64,000 bases of DNA from RHKX01 sp964497825 (lineage in GTDB: Bacteria > Actinomycetota > Thermoleophilia > Solirubrobacterales > 70-9). Shown piece after piece: positions 8,956-15,959 of this stretch (the stretch's first letter is position 1; each line of letters begins with the position of its first letter). The stretch is from positions 1-64,000 of the forward strand of contig CAZCFA010000001.1 of assembly GCA_964497825.1 (NCBI GenBank), read 5' to 3'. The notes beneath the pieces were generated by a model. The model had not been told where the DNA came from, made no database searches, and worked only from the letters and a program-made list of their open reading frames with translations. Both the position numbers and the translations under genes were made by a program.

Positions 8956-9954
8956 ATGATCAAGTCCATCCGCCCACGCGGCATCTTCGCCTTGCTCGCA
9001 GCGCTCGTGCTCGCGATCGCGATCAGCGCCTGCGGCGACGACGGCGACGACACCTCCGGCGATTCGACGTCGGCGGCGACGACCGACAGCGGCGACAACC
9101 TGATCGAGAGCAACCCCGACAACAACGGCGTCAAGCTGACGATCGGCTCGAAGAACTTCACCGAGCAGTTCATCCTCGGCCAGATCTACGCGCAGGCGCT
9201 CGAGGCCGCCGGCTACGACGTCGACACCGACCTCAACCTCGGCTCCGAGCAGGTGGCGCTGAAGGCACTCGAGGACGGCGAGATCAGCGGCTATCCGGAG
9301 TACACCTCGACCGCGCTGACCTCGTTCTTCAAGGTCGCGCCCGAGGACGTGCCCGGCGACGCCCAGCAGGCGGTCGACCAGGTGTCCGACGATTTCGCCA
9401 AGAAGGGCCTGGTGCCGTTCGCGCCGACCCCGTTCGCCGACGCCAACGCGGTCGGGCTGCTGACCTCGACGGCCGAGGACCTCGACGTCTCGACGATCTC
9501 CGACCTCGAGGGCAAGTCGCAGGACCTGACGCTGGCCGGCTCGCCCGAGTGCCGGCAGCGGATCGACTGCCTGGCCGGGCTCGAGAAGCTCTACGGGCTC
9601 TCGTTCGCGAAGTTCACCCCGGTCGACATCGGCCTCCGCTACGAGGTCCTCGACAAGGGCGACGCCGACCTGTCGATCGTGTTCACCAGCGACGCGCAGC
9701 TGTTCGTCGACGCCGACAAGTACACGACGCTCGAGGACGACAAGAGCGTGCTGCCGGCCGGCAACGTGATCTTCATCTCCGACGAGAAGGTCGCCGAGCA
9801 GGCCGGGCCCGACTACCAGGCGACGATCGAGAAGGTCCAGCAGGGGCTGACGCTCGACGTCATGCGCGAGCTCAACGCCCGCGTCGACATCGACAAGGAG
9901 GAGCCGGCCGACGTCGCCGCCCAGTACCTGCAGGAGAGCGGCTACGTCCAGTAA
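8956..9954 (+). CDS. opuCC: Osmoprotectant ABC transporter substrate-binding lipoprotein
   Basis: The protein starts at the ATG after a GAGAGG ribosome-binding site and has a lipoprotein signal peptide with lipobox ISAC (Cys26), so it should be tethered outside the membrane. The mature N-terminus contains TIGSKNFTEQFILGQIYAQA, the hallmark of the QAT (quaternary amine transporter) binding-protein family, and EYTSTALTSFF follows. The 332-residue length is normal. The ligand is probably glycine betaine, choline or carnitine. It is the last gene of the operon. Confidence 0.93.
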   Translation: MIKSIRPRGIFALLAALVLAIAISACGDDGDDTSGDSTSAATTDSGDNLIESNPDNNGVKLTIGSKNFTEQFILGQIYAQALEAAGYDVDTDLNLGSEQVALKALEDGEISGYPEYTSTALTSFFKVAPEDVPGDAQQAVDQVSDDFAKKGLVPFAPTPFADANAVGLLTSTAEDLDVSTISDLEGKSQDLTLAGSPECRQRIDCLAGLEKLYGLSFAKFTPVDIGLRYEVLDKGDADLSIVFTSDAQLFVDADKYTTLEDDKSVLPAGNVIFISDEKVAEQAGPDYQATIEKVQQGLTLDVMRELNARVDIDKEEPADVAAQYLQESGYVQ

Positions 9955-9967
9955 CGGGCGCCGGGTG

Positions 9968-10018
9968 GAGGCGGCCCGGGCCTCGCGCTCGCGGTCGGCT
10001 CCACCCCCCGGCCGCCTC
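9968..10018. terminator. Bidirectional hairpin between convergent genes
   Basis: A perfect 9-bp inverted repeat (GAGGCGGCC at 9968-9976, GGCCGCCTC at 10010-10018) spans the whole gap between the binding-protein gene and the convergent cyclase gene. A shorter GGTGGAG/CTCCACC pair overlaps it. There is no U-tract. Position suggests termination or mRNA end protection. Confidence 0.4.
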
Positions 10019-10805
10019 AGCGGCGCTCGACCGAGTAAACCTCGAGGTCCTTCGGCGCCCCCTTGGCGCGAAAGCGGAGCTTGCGCTTGACCTTGAAGCG
10101 GTCGTCGCCGAGCTGTTCGCGAACCGACCCGGAGACCAGCAGCTCACCGCCCTTGGCGGCCTGCGCGACCCGGGCGGCGATGTTGACGTCGACGCCGACG
10201 TAATCGCTGCCGACCCGGCGCGGACGGCCGTGATGGGCGCCCGCCCGCATCCGCGGCCGCTCGCCGCCGACGTCGACGGCGGCGAGCGCCTCGTTGGCGT
10301 CGAGCACCGCCTCGACCGCGCCGACCGGCTCGAGGAAGGTCGCCATCAGCCCGTCGCCGAGCCGCTTGACGATGCGGCCGCCGCGTTCGGCGAACAGCGG
10401 CGTGAGCTCGCCGTCGACCTTGCGCAACAGCTCGGTCGCGGCGGTGTCGCCGACGTCGAGCGCCCAGTCGGAGAAGCGGACCAGGTCGGTGAAGGCGATC
10501 GTCAGCTCGACCTCGCCGAGCTCGTCCCAGCCGCCCCCGGCGAGCGCCTCGTAGACCTGCAGCGTGCCGAGCCCGAGCTCGCGCAGGATGCTCGGCCGGT
10601 CGGCGCTGATCTCGGCGATCCGGCGCCCGAGCTGCTGCGAGGCCCGATCGCCGCCGGTCGACATCGGATCGCCGAAGTCGCTGTCGCCGGGGAGGATCCG
10701 GCGCGCCCCGCGCGCCAGCTTCGCCAGCGTCTCGAGCCGGCTCGCCGGCTCGGAATCAAGCTCGACGACCTCGACCTCGTCCTCGTCGTCGCCGGCGTCG
10801 CTCAC
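10017..10805 (-). CDS. Class III adenylate/guanylate cyclase domain protein
   Basis: This 262-residue protein has about 90 N-terminal residues of unknown fold followed by a single class III cyclase catalytic domain. The key elements are present: metal-binding Asp in IAFTDLVRFS, VKRLGDGLMATF with the second metal Asp and a substrate-contacting Lys, and DYVGVDVNIAAR with the transition-state Asn and Arg. It should therefore be active, making cAMP more likely than cGMP. There is no membrane segment. It is transcribed alone, divergent from the next gene. A second cyclase with a different N-terminus lies at 29.4 kb. Confidence 0.85.
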   Translation of the reverse strand: MSDAGDDEDEVEVVELDSEPASRLETLAKLARGARRILPGDSDFGDPMSTGGDRASQQLGRRIAEISADRPSILRELGLGTLQVYEALAGGGWDELGEVELTIAFTDLVRFSDWALDVGDTAATELLRKVDGELTPLFAERGGRIVKRLGDGLMATFLEPVGAVEAVLDANEALAAVDVGGERPRMRAGAHHGRPRRVGSDYVGVDVNIAARVAQAAKGGELLVSGSVREQLGDDRFKVKRKLRFRAKGAPKDLEVYSVERR

Positions 10806-10835
10806 CGGCCCGAATCTACCCCTTCGCGGTCGTCC

Positions 10836-10843
10836 TATAGGCT
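10836..10843 (+). promoter_or_regulatory. Leaderless-type -10 element (TATAGGCT)
   Basis: TATAGG/TAGGCT ends 9-11 nt before the ATG at 10853, and no Shine-Dalgarno sequence lies between. The arrangement fits a short-leader or leaderless transcript. Confidence 0.4.
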
Positions 10844-10852
10844 CGCCGCGCG

Positions 10853-11347
10853 ATGGACGTCTCGAAGCTCTCGCGCTCGGAGGTGCTGGGGATGGTGGCC
10901 GCCGCCGTGCTCGTGATCGCGGTCCTGCTGCTGCCCTGGTACGACCTCGCGCGGACCGATCCGCGGGCGGCCGGCGAGGACTTCATCTGCGGCAGCGGCG
11001 ACTACACCTGCACCGGCTTCGAGACCTTCCCGATCCTGCGCTGGCTGCTGCTCGCCGCCGCCTCGGCGCCGTTCATCCTCGCCTGGATCGTCGTCCGCGG
11101 GCACAAGCTCTCGTGGGCGCCCGGTGAGATGACGATGGTCGTCGGCTTCACCGCCTTCGTGCTGATCGCCTACAACGGGCTGATCGACCCGCCGGGCTCG
11201 GGCACCGAGGAGGTCGGGGTCTCCAAGGACTGGGGCTACTACGTGGCGCTGCTCGCCGCCGCCGGCATCGCCGCCGCCGGCATCGGCCGCTCGATCGAGG
11301 AGCAGCAGGGCGGCCCGGGGACGCGCAAGACCCCGGGTACGGTCTGA
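10853..11347 (+). CDS. Four-helix membrane protein of unknown function
   Basis: This 164-residue protein has four predicted helices (LGMVAAAVLVIAVLLLPW, ILRWLLLAAASAPFILAWIV, MTMVVGFTAFVLIAYNGLI, YYVALLAAAGIAAAGIG). The first loop contains a cysteine pair (FICGSGDYTCTGFETFP) that may form a disulfide outside the cell. The C-terminus is charged and cytoplasmic. I recognise no domain. It is followed 38 nt later by the fructose bisphosphatase gene. Confidence 0.7.
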   Translation: MDVSKLSRSEVLGMVAAAVLVIAVLLLPWYDLARTDPRAAGEDFICGSGDYTCTGFETFPILRWLLLAAASAPFILAWIVVRGHKLSWAPGEMTMVVGFTAFVLIAYNGLIDPPGSGTEEVGVSKDWGYYVALLAAAGIAAAGIGRSIEEQQGGPGTRKTPGTV

Positions 11348-11385
11348 GGCCGATCGCCGCCGGCTCGTCATATGGTGGGGGGAGC

Positions 11386-12402
11386 ATGGGTGTGATCTCA
11401 CAGGACGTCCGCTCCGGCAGCAAGCCCGACCGCAACCTCGCGCTCGACCTCGTTCGGGTCACCGAGGCGGCGGCGCTGGCGGCGGCGCGCTGGGTCGGGC
11501 GCGGCGACAAGGAGGCCGCCGACGGCGCCGCCGTCGACGCGATGCGGCTGCTGATCAACACCGTCCCGATGGACGGGATCGTGGTGATCGGCGAGGGCGA
11601 GAAGGACGAGGCGCCGATGCTCTACAACGGCGAGGAGATCGGCGACGGCTCGCCGCCGCGGGTCGACATCGCCGTTGACCCGCTCGAGGGCACGCGGCTG
11701 TGCGCGCAGGGCCGCCCCGGGGCGCTCGCGGTGATCGCGCTCGCCGAGCGCGGCGCGATGTTCGACCCCGGCCCCTGCGTCTACATGGAGAAGCTCGCCG
11801 GCGGCCCCGAGCTCGCCGACTGCCTGTCGCTGGAGGTCCCGGTCGGCGACGTCGTCGAGCGCGTCGCCGCGCAGCGCGGCGTCAGCCCGACCGAGGTCAC
11901 GACCGTGGTCCTCGACCGCGAGCGCCACACCGAGGGAGTGCGGCAGATCCGCGCGGCGGGAGGCCGGATCCGCTTCATCACCGACGGCGACGTCTCGGCG
12001 GCGCTGCTGGCGGTCACCGAGGGCACCGGCGTCGATCTGCTCTGGGGGATCGGCGGCACCCCCGAGGGCGTGATCTCCGCCGCCGCGATCAAGTGCCTGG
12101 GCGGGCAGATCCTCGGCCGCCTGTGGCCGCGCGACGACGACGAGCGCAGGGCCGCCACCGACGCCGGCTACGAGATCGGCCGCGTGCTCACCGTCGAAGA
12201 CCTGGTCGGCGGCAACGACGCGTTCTTCGCCGCCAGCGGCGTCACCGACGGCGATCTGCTGCAGGGGGTCCGCTACCACCGCGGCGAGCACGCGACGACC
12301 GAGTCGCTGGTGATGCGGTCGCGATCGGGCACGGTGCGCCGCATCAGCGGCCGCCACGACCAGGCGAAGCTGCGCGAGGTCACCGACGGGGCCTACGGTT
12401 AG
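11386..12402 (+). CDS. glpX: Class II fructose-1,6-bisphosphatase (GlpX)
   Basis: This enzyme hydrolyses fructose 1,6-bisphosphate to fructose 6-phosphate in gluconeogenesis. GlpX motifs are all present: DGAAVDAMR, VIGEGEKDEAPMLYNGE, the metal- and phosphate-binding DIAVDPLEGT, and LLWGIGGTPEGVISAAA. The 338-residue length is normal. The usual DPLEGTNL reads DPLEGTRL here, a mild variation. It overlaps the convergent gene by 4 nt at the 3' end. Confidence 0.95.
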   Translation: MGVISQDVRSGSKPDRNLALDLVRVTEAAALAAARWVGRGDKEAADGAAVDAMRLLINTVPMDGIVVIGEGEKDEAPMLYNGEEIGDGSPPRVDIAVDPLEGTRLCAQGRPGALAVIALAERGAMFDPGPCVYMEKLAGGPELADCLSLEVPVGDVVERVAAQRGVSPTEVTTVVLDRERHTEGVRQIRAAGGRIRFITDGDVSAALLAVTEGTGVDLLWGIGGTPEGVISAAAIKCLGGQILGRLWPRDDDERRAATDAGYEIGRVLTVEDLVGGNDAFFAASGVTDGDLLQGVRYHRGEHATTESLVMRSRSGTVRRISGRHDQAKLREVTDGAYG

Positions 12403-13292
12403 CGGTCCGGGGCGGGCGACCGCCGCTCGTTCAGCGCCGCGTACTCCTGCGTCATTCCGCGCACCGTCCCGGTGTCGTGCAGCTCGTAGCGCAGCGCGTT
12501 GATCACCGCGCCGGCGAGCAGCCCGAGGGCGAGCGCGTAGAACCAGATCAGCACGATCAGCACGAAGCTGACGATCCGCCCGAACTGGCCGATCGTCGAG
12601 ACGTTGACGAGGTAGAGCGGGAAGACGACGTTGGCGGCGCCGGCCGCGAGTGACATGAACAGCGCCCCGGGCCAGACCGCGCGCCACGGCAGCCGCCCCT
12701 TCGGCACCGCCCAGTAGATCACGCAGAGGATCAGGAAGCTGATCAGAAGGCCGCCGGCGATGACGACGACGTTGCCGAGCCAGTCGATCGTGTCGAGCCC
12801 GAGCGGCAGGTTGTCGGCGCCGGTGAGGACGAAGCTCTCGAGCGCCGGGATCACGATGCTGGCGGCGAGGAACAGGGCGACGACGACGAGCATGATCAGC
12901 GCGAACCGCTTCTGCGCCCACCAGCCGCGACACTCGACGTGGTAGATGCGGCAGAAGGCGGTGTCCATCGCGCCCCAGAACGAGGCGCCGATCCAGAGCC
13001 CGGCGACGATCGCGACGATCCCGATCTCGGTCGAGCGCGCCCGCAGGTCGTTGAGCGTCGACTGCAGGGTGCCCTGCTCGGTCGAGGGGAACAGCTCCTG
13101 CAGGTCGCGCAGGATCGTCGCCTGCACGTCGCCGCTCTGCAGCAGCTTGCCGGTGATGAACAGCAGCAGCAGCGCGAACGGAAACAGCGACAGCATCAGG
13201 TTGTAGGCGACCATCGCCGCCATCCCGGTGATGTTCTCCTCGTAGGCCCGCCGCCAGAAGGCCCCGAGCCCGCGGCGAGCGCTGCCGCTCAC
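12399..13292 (-). CDS. YihY/BrkB-family membrane protein
   Basis: This 297-residue polytopic protein has six predicted helices and the family signatures ENITGMAAMVAYNLMLSLFP at the N-terminus and VIYWAVPKGRLPWRAVWPGALFM in the centre. The family was once mislabelled ribonuclease BN; its role in the membrane is unsettled. Its start codon overlaps the stop of the upstream small gene (13289-13292), so the two are translationally coupled. Confidence 0.85.
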   Translation of the reverse strand: MSGSARRGLGAFWRRAYEENITGMAAMVAYNLMLSLFPFALLLLFITGKLLQSGDVQATILRDLQELFPSTEQGTLQSTLNDLRARSTEIGIVAIVAGLWIGASFWGAMDTAFCRIYHVECRGWWAQKRFALIMLVVVALFLAASIVIPALESFVLTGADNLPLGLDTIDWLGNVVVIAGGLLISFLILCVIYWAVPKGRLPWRAVWPGALFMSLAAGAANVVFPLYLVNVSTIGQFGRIVSFVLIVLIWFYALALGLLAGAVINALRYELHDTGTVRGMTQEYAALNERRSPAPDR

Positions 13293-13576
13293 CGCCGCTC
13301 GACGGCGTCCCGAACCGCGGCGGCGGCCCGTCCCGCCAGCCGCAGGCCGAGCGCTGCCGCCTCGCCGGCGACGGCGAGGCCGCCGCGGGCCAGCGCCTCG
13401 AGCTCGGCCGCCTGCCCGCCATCGGCGCGATCGGCGGGCGGATCGGCCGCGGCGCGGCGTTGCGGCGGCGTCTCGCGGCGCCGCGGGCTGCGCACCGCCG
13501 GGCGCGAGCGCGGCAGGTTGCCGAGCACGCCCGCCTGCGGGGTGCTGCGTTGCTCTCGCCCGGACTCGTCGCTCAT
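13289..13576 (-). CDS. Small Arg/Ala-rich hypothetical protein coupled to yihY
   Basis: From the ATG at 13576 the frame encodes 95 residues. It has a disordered, Arg- and Pro-rich N-terminal half (MSDESGREQR...) and an Ala-rich helical C-terminal half (LEALARGGLAVAGEAAALGLRLAGRAAAAV) that may be amphipathic and lie on the membrane. Overlap with the YihY-family start supports a real, co-translated gene. A longer frame begins upstream but without a better start. No family recognised. Confidence 0.55.
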   Translation of the reverse strand: MSDESGREQRSTPQAGVLGNLPRSRPAVRSPRRRETPPQRRAAADPPADRADGGQAAELEALARGGLAVAGEAAALGLRLAGRAAAAVRDAVERR

Positions 13577-13734
13577 TCGGCGTCCTATTTCACCGCTTTT
13601 CGCGGACGGCGGCGCCGCCATCGGTGGCGGGATCGCCGCGCCGGCGCATGGAAGCGGCCGTAACCGGGTAGTGGAGCCGGTGTAAGCAACCGCGCAGACC
13701 CAGGCACACCGAGAGGGCCGGACCGCCCGACCCC

Positions 13735-13763
13735 TTGACTTCAGAAAGTATAGCGACTACAAT
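13735..13763 (+). promoter_or_regulatory. Primary-sigma-type promoter of the sigma factor gene
   Basis: TTGACT (13735-13740), a 17-nt spacer and TACAAT (13758-13763) form a near-consensus promoter in an otherwise very GC-rich background. The expected transcription start is near 13770, giving a leader of about 180 nt before the sigma factor ATG. It is the clearest -35/-10 pair in the window and suggests the sigma factor may transcribe its own gene. Confidence 0.8.
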
Positions 13764-13769
13764 GCCGAT

Positions 13770-13948
13770 GCGGAACTTTCACCTGCGCCGGGTGATTCAA
13801 GTTTCAATGGGCGTGATCGGCGAGGACCGCACGGGTTCCTCCGTCGCGCCCAGACGGCTCTCATGGACCGCCGGCCGCCGCCGATAGACCTACGACTCGA
13901 GCGCGGCCACCATCGAACAGACCCAAGAACGGAGCACGAAGACCAAGG
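13770..13948 (+). promoter_or_regulatory. Long 5' leader of the sigma factor mRNA
   Basis: The gene-free stretch 13577-13948 contains the promoter and then this leader of about 180 nt. It includes a possible 26-codon upstream ORF (ATG at 13807, stop at 13885-13887) without a clear ribosome-binding site. I see no known riboswitch. The upstream part, 13577-13734, holds nothing I recognise. Confidence 0.35.
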
Positions 13949-15046
13949 ATGCTTGTAGCTGAGCTTCAGGAACTCGAAGAGGTGAAGGGCCTGCTGGCCA
14001 GGGGCCAGCAGGTCGGGGTGCTGACCTTCGGCGAGATCGCGACCGCGGTCTCCGAGGTCGACGTCGACGAGGGCGACATCGAGGAGCTTTACGGCCACCT
14101 CGAGCGCTCCGGCATCGAGCTCGTCGAGGACGTCGATCCCGCGCAGGCGTCGGCGCCCGAGCGCGACGACGGCAAGCGCGGCAAGCGCCGCGCGAAGTCG
14201 ACGATCGACCTCAAGCCCGACATGACCACCGACAGCCTGCAGCTGTTCCTCAAGGACATCGGCAAGGTGCGGCTGCTGACCGCGGCCGAGGAGGTCGAGC
14301 TCGCGAAGCGGATCGAGCGCGGCGACCTCGCGGCGAAGGAGAAGATGGTCGAGTCGAACCTGCGGCTCGTCGTCTCGATCGCCAAGAACTACCGCAACCA
14401 GGGGCTGCCGTTCCTCGACCTGATCCAGGAGGGCACGCTCGGGCTGGTGCGCGCCGCCGAGAAGTTCGACTACCGCAAGGGCTTCAAGTTCTCGACCTAC
14501 GCGACCTGGTGGATCCGCCAGGCGATCGCCCGCGCGCTCGCCGACAAGGCGCGGACGATCCGGATCCCCGTCCACGTCGTCGAGAAGCTGAACAAGATCG
14601 GTCGTGCCGAGCGCAAGCTCGTGACCGAGCTCGGGCGCGAGCCGACGCCGGAGGAGATCGCCGACGTCACCGGCATCGAGCCCGAGGAGGTCGACTCGAT
14701 CAAGCGCTCGGCGCAGGCCCCGGTCTCGCTCGAGAAGCCGGTCGGCGACGAGGAGGAGTCGGAGTTCGGGCAGTTCATCGCCGACGAGAAGGCCGAGTCG
14801 CCGTTCGACCGCGCCGCCGACCTGCTCACCAAGGAGGCGCTGCGCGAGGCGCTGGAGAACCTCTCCTACCGCGAGCGCCGGGTGCTCGAGCTGCGCTACG
14901 GGCTCGGCGGCGAGCACCCGCGCACGCTCGACGAGGTCGGGCGGACGTTCAACGTGACCCGTGAGCGGATCCGGCAGATCGAGAACCAGTCGCTGAAGAA
15001 GCTGCAGACGCTGGCCGAGGCGCAAAAGCTGCGCGAAGTCGCCTAG
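13949..15046 (+). CDS. sigA: Primary RNA polymerase sigma factor (RpoD/SigA)
   Basis: This 365-residue group 1 sigma factor has a short region 1.1 (residues 1-60), region 1.2 (DSLQLFLKDIGKVRLLTAAEEVELA), region 2 with the -10-recognising GFKFSTYATWWIRQAI, region 3 (IRIPVHVVEKLNKI...) and region 4 with the helix-turn-helix LDEVGRTFNVTRERIRQIENQSLKKL. Presence of regions 1.2 to 4.2 and the exact region 2.4 sequence identify the housekeeping factor. It sits behind the consensus promoter at 13735. The protein is short compared with E. coli RpoD, as usual in Actinobacteria without long N-terminal extensions. Confidence 0.96.
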   Translation: MLVAELQELEEVKGLLARGQQVGVLTFGEIATAVSEVDVDEGDIEELYGHLERSGIELVEDVDPAQASAPERDDGKRGKRRAKSTIDLKPDMTTDSLQLFLKDIGKVRLLTAAEEVELAKRIERGDLAAKEKMVESNLRLVVSIAKNYRNQGLPFLDLIQEGTLGLVRAAEKFDYRKGFKFSTYATWWIRQAIARALADKARTIRIPVHVVEKLNKIGRAERKLVTELGREPTPEEIADVTGIEPEEVDSIKRSAQAPVSLEKPVGDEEESEFGQFIADEKAESPFDRAADLLTKEALREALENLSYRERRVLELRYGLGGEHPRTLDEVGRTFNVTRERIRQIENQSLKKLQTLAEAQKLREVA

Positions 15047-15153
15047 CCCGGCGAGGACGCGCGGCCCCCGCCGCCCTGGCGCGGGGTAGATCAGAGGAAG
15101 CGGACCCGAGCCAGGCGCCGGGCACCGCAAGTCAGACGGAAGAAGGAAAAGAG

Positions 15154-15504
15154 ATGAGCACCGCCACCAAGGAACAGCCGAAGGTCAAGGTCAAGGAGTT
15201 CACCTGCGCGCGCTGCGAGGTGACCAGCCGCTGGACCGAGGGTCTCGGCGCCGCGACGCCGCCGAACTGGGTCAAGGAGAACGGCCTCTACTACTGCCTC
15301 GTCTGCCGCCGCGAGCGCGCGATCGACGACGCGATCGCCAAGGCCGGCGACGTCAGCACCGCCGACCGCGCGAAGCTGCGCTCCTCGGCGGTCGTCGATT
15401 TCGAGATCGCCCGCGATCCGAACCGGACCGAGGGCGAGATCGCGAAGGCGGCCCGCGCCTCGATCGGCGCGGTTCGCAAAGCCCGCAAGCGCCGCCCCTC
15501 CTGA
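15154..15504 (+). CDS. Small zinc-ribbon-like protein, function unknown
   Basis: This 116-residue protein has two CxxC knuckles (FTCARCEV and YYCLVCRRER, 34 residues apart), typical of a zinc ribbon. A basic C-terminal segment (GEIAKAARASIGAVRKARKR) could form a helix-turn-helix. Together these suggest nucleic-acid binding. The start is supported by an AGAAGGA ribosome-binding site. It follows the sigma factor gene by about 105 nt and may be co-transcribed. No named family recognised. Confidence 0.65.
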   Translation: MSTATKEQPKVKVKEFTCARCEVTSRWTEGLGAATPPNWVKENGLYYCLVCRRERAIDDAIAKAGDVSTADRAKLRSSAVVDFEIARDPNRTEGEIAKAARASIGAVRKARKRRPS

Positions 15505-15540
15505 CGGCGCGCGAGGCGCCGGCTCGGCGTCCTCGCCCGG

Positions 15541-15617
15541 CTCATGGCCCGGCGGCCACCGCGCCGGGCTGATCCTTGGCTCATGGCCCGGCGGCCACCG
15601 CGCCGGGCTGATCCTTG
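15541..15617 (+). repeat. Two tandem 38-bp hairpin repeats
   Basis: Two identical 38-bp units lie at 15541-15578 and 15580-15617 (period 39). Each contains an 8-bp inverted repeat (GCCCGGCG, 7-nt loop, CGCCGGGC). A closely related hairpin follows etfA at 60894-60915. Position after a gene suggests transcription termination or 3'-end protection, although no U-tract follows. Confidence 0.6.
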
Positions 15618-15647
15618 ATCCGGCGCCCCGCGCGCTCGTCAGGGCGG

Positions 15648-15790
15648 ATCCGCCGCGAGTGGAATCGCTCTCGCCCTGCGAGAGCGATTCCCGATGCAGG
15701 CCGGCGGTCTAACCGTCGTAGCCAACGCGGGCCGGCGGTCAACCGTCGCCTACGCGGGAGCGCCGCTGCTGCGAACCGGAGGCGGCGGCG
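15648..15790. repeat. Dispersed element copy 1 (AATCGCTCTCG hairpin plus 30-bp units)
   Basis: A perfect 11-bp inverted repeat (AATCGCTCTCG at 15663-15673, CGAGAGCGATT at 15679-15689, loop CCCTG) is followed by about two degenerate copies of a unit containing GCCGGCGGTC-AACCGTCG, then by GAGCGCCGCTGCTGCGA. Read on the opposite strand, the same order of parts is found at 21800-22230. This element and the tandem hairpins at 15541 account for most of the gap between 15504 and 15960. Confidence 0.7.
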
Positions 15791-15959
15791 CGTCCGGCCG
15801 GCGGCGCGTCCGGCGCTGAACGGCCCGCCGGCTCCGGCGTCCTCGCCCGGCTTTCTGGCCAAGTGTCCAGACCGTGCGCTCGTGGCTTGCTTGCCGCCGC
15901 CCCGAGGTCTAGGGTGGCCGGCGGCCACGACCGCAGATCTCGAAGGAGGGGGCACAGGA

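Noticed and set aside
13757..15130. Long minus-strand open frame opposite the sigma factor gene
   Set aside because: It mirrors the codon structure of sigA; its translation is low-complexity Leu/Asp/Arg without domain motifs. Such antisense frames are expected at this GC content.
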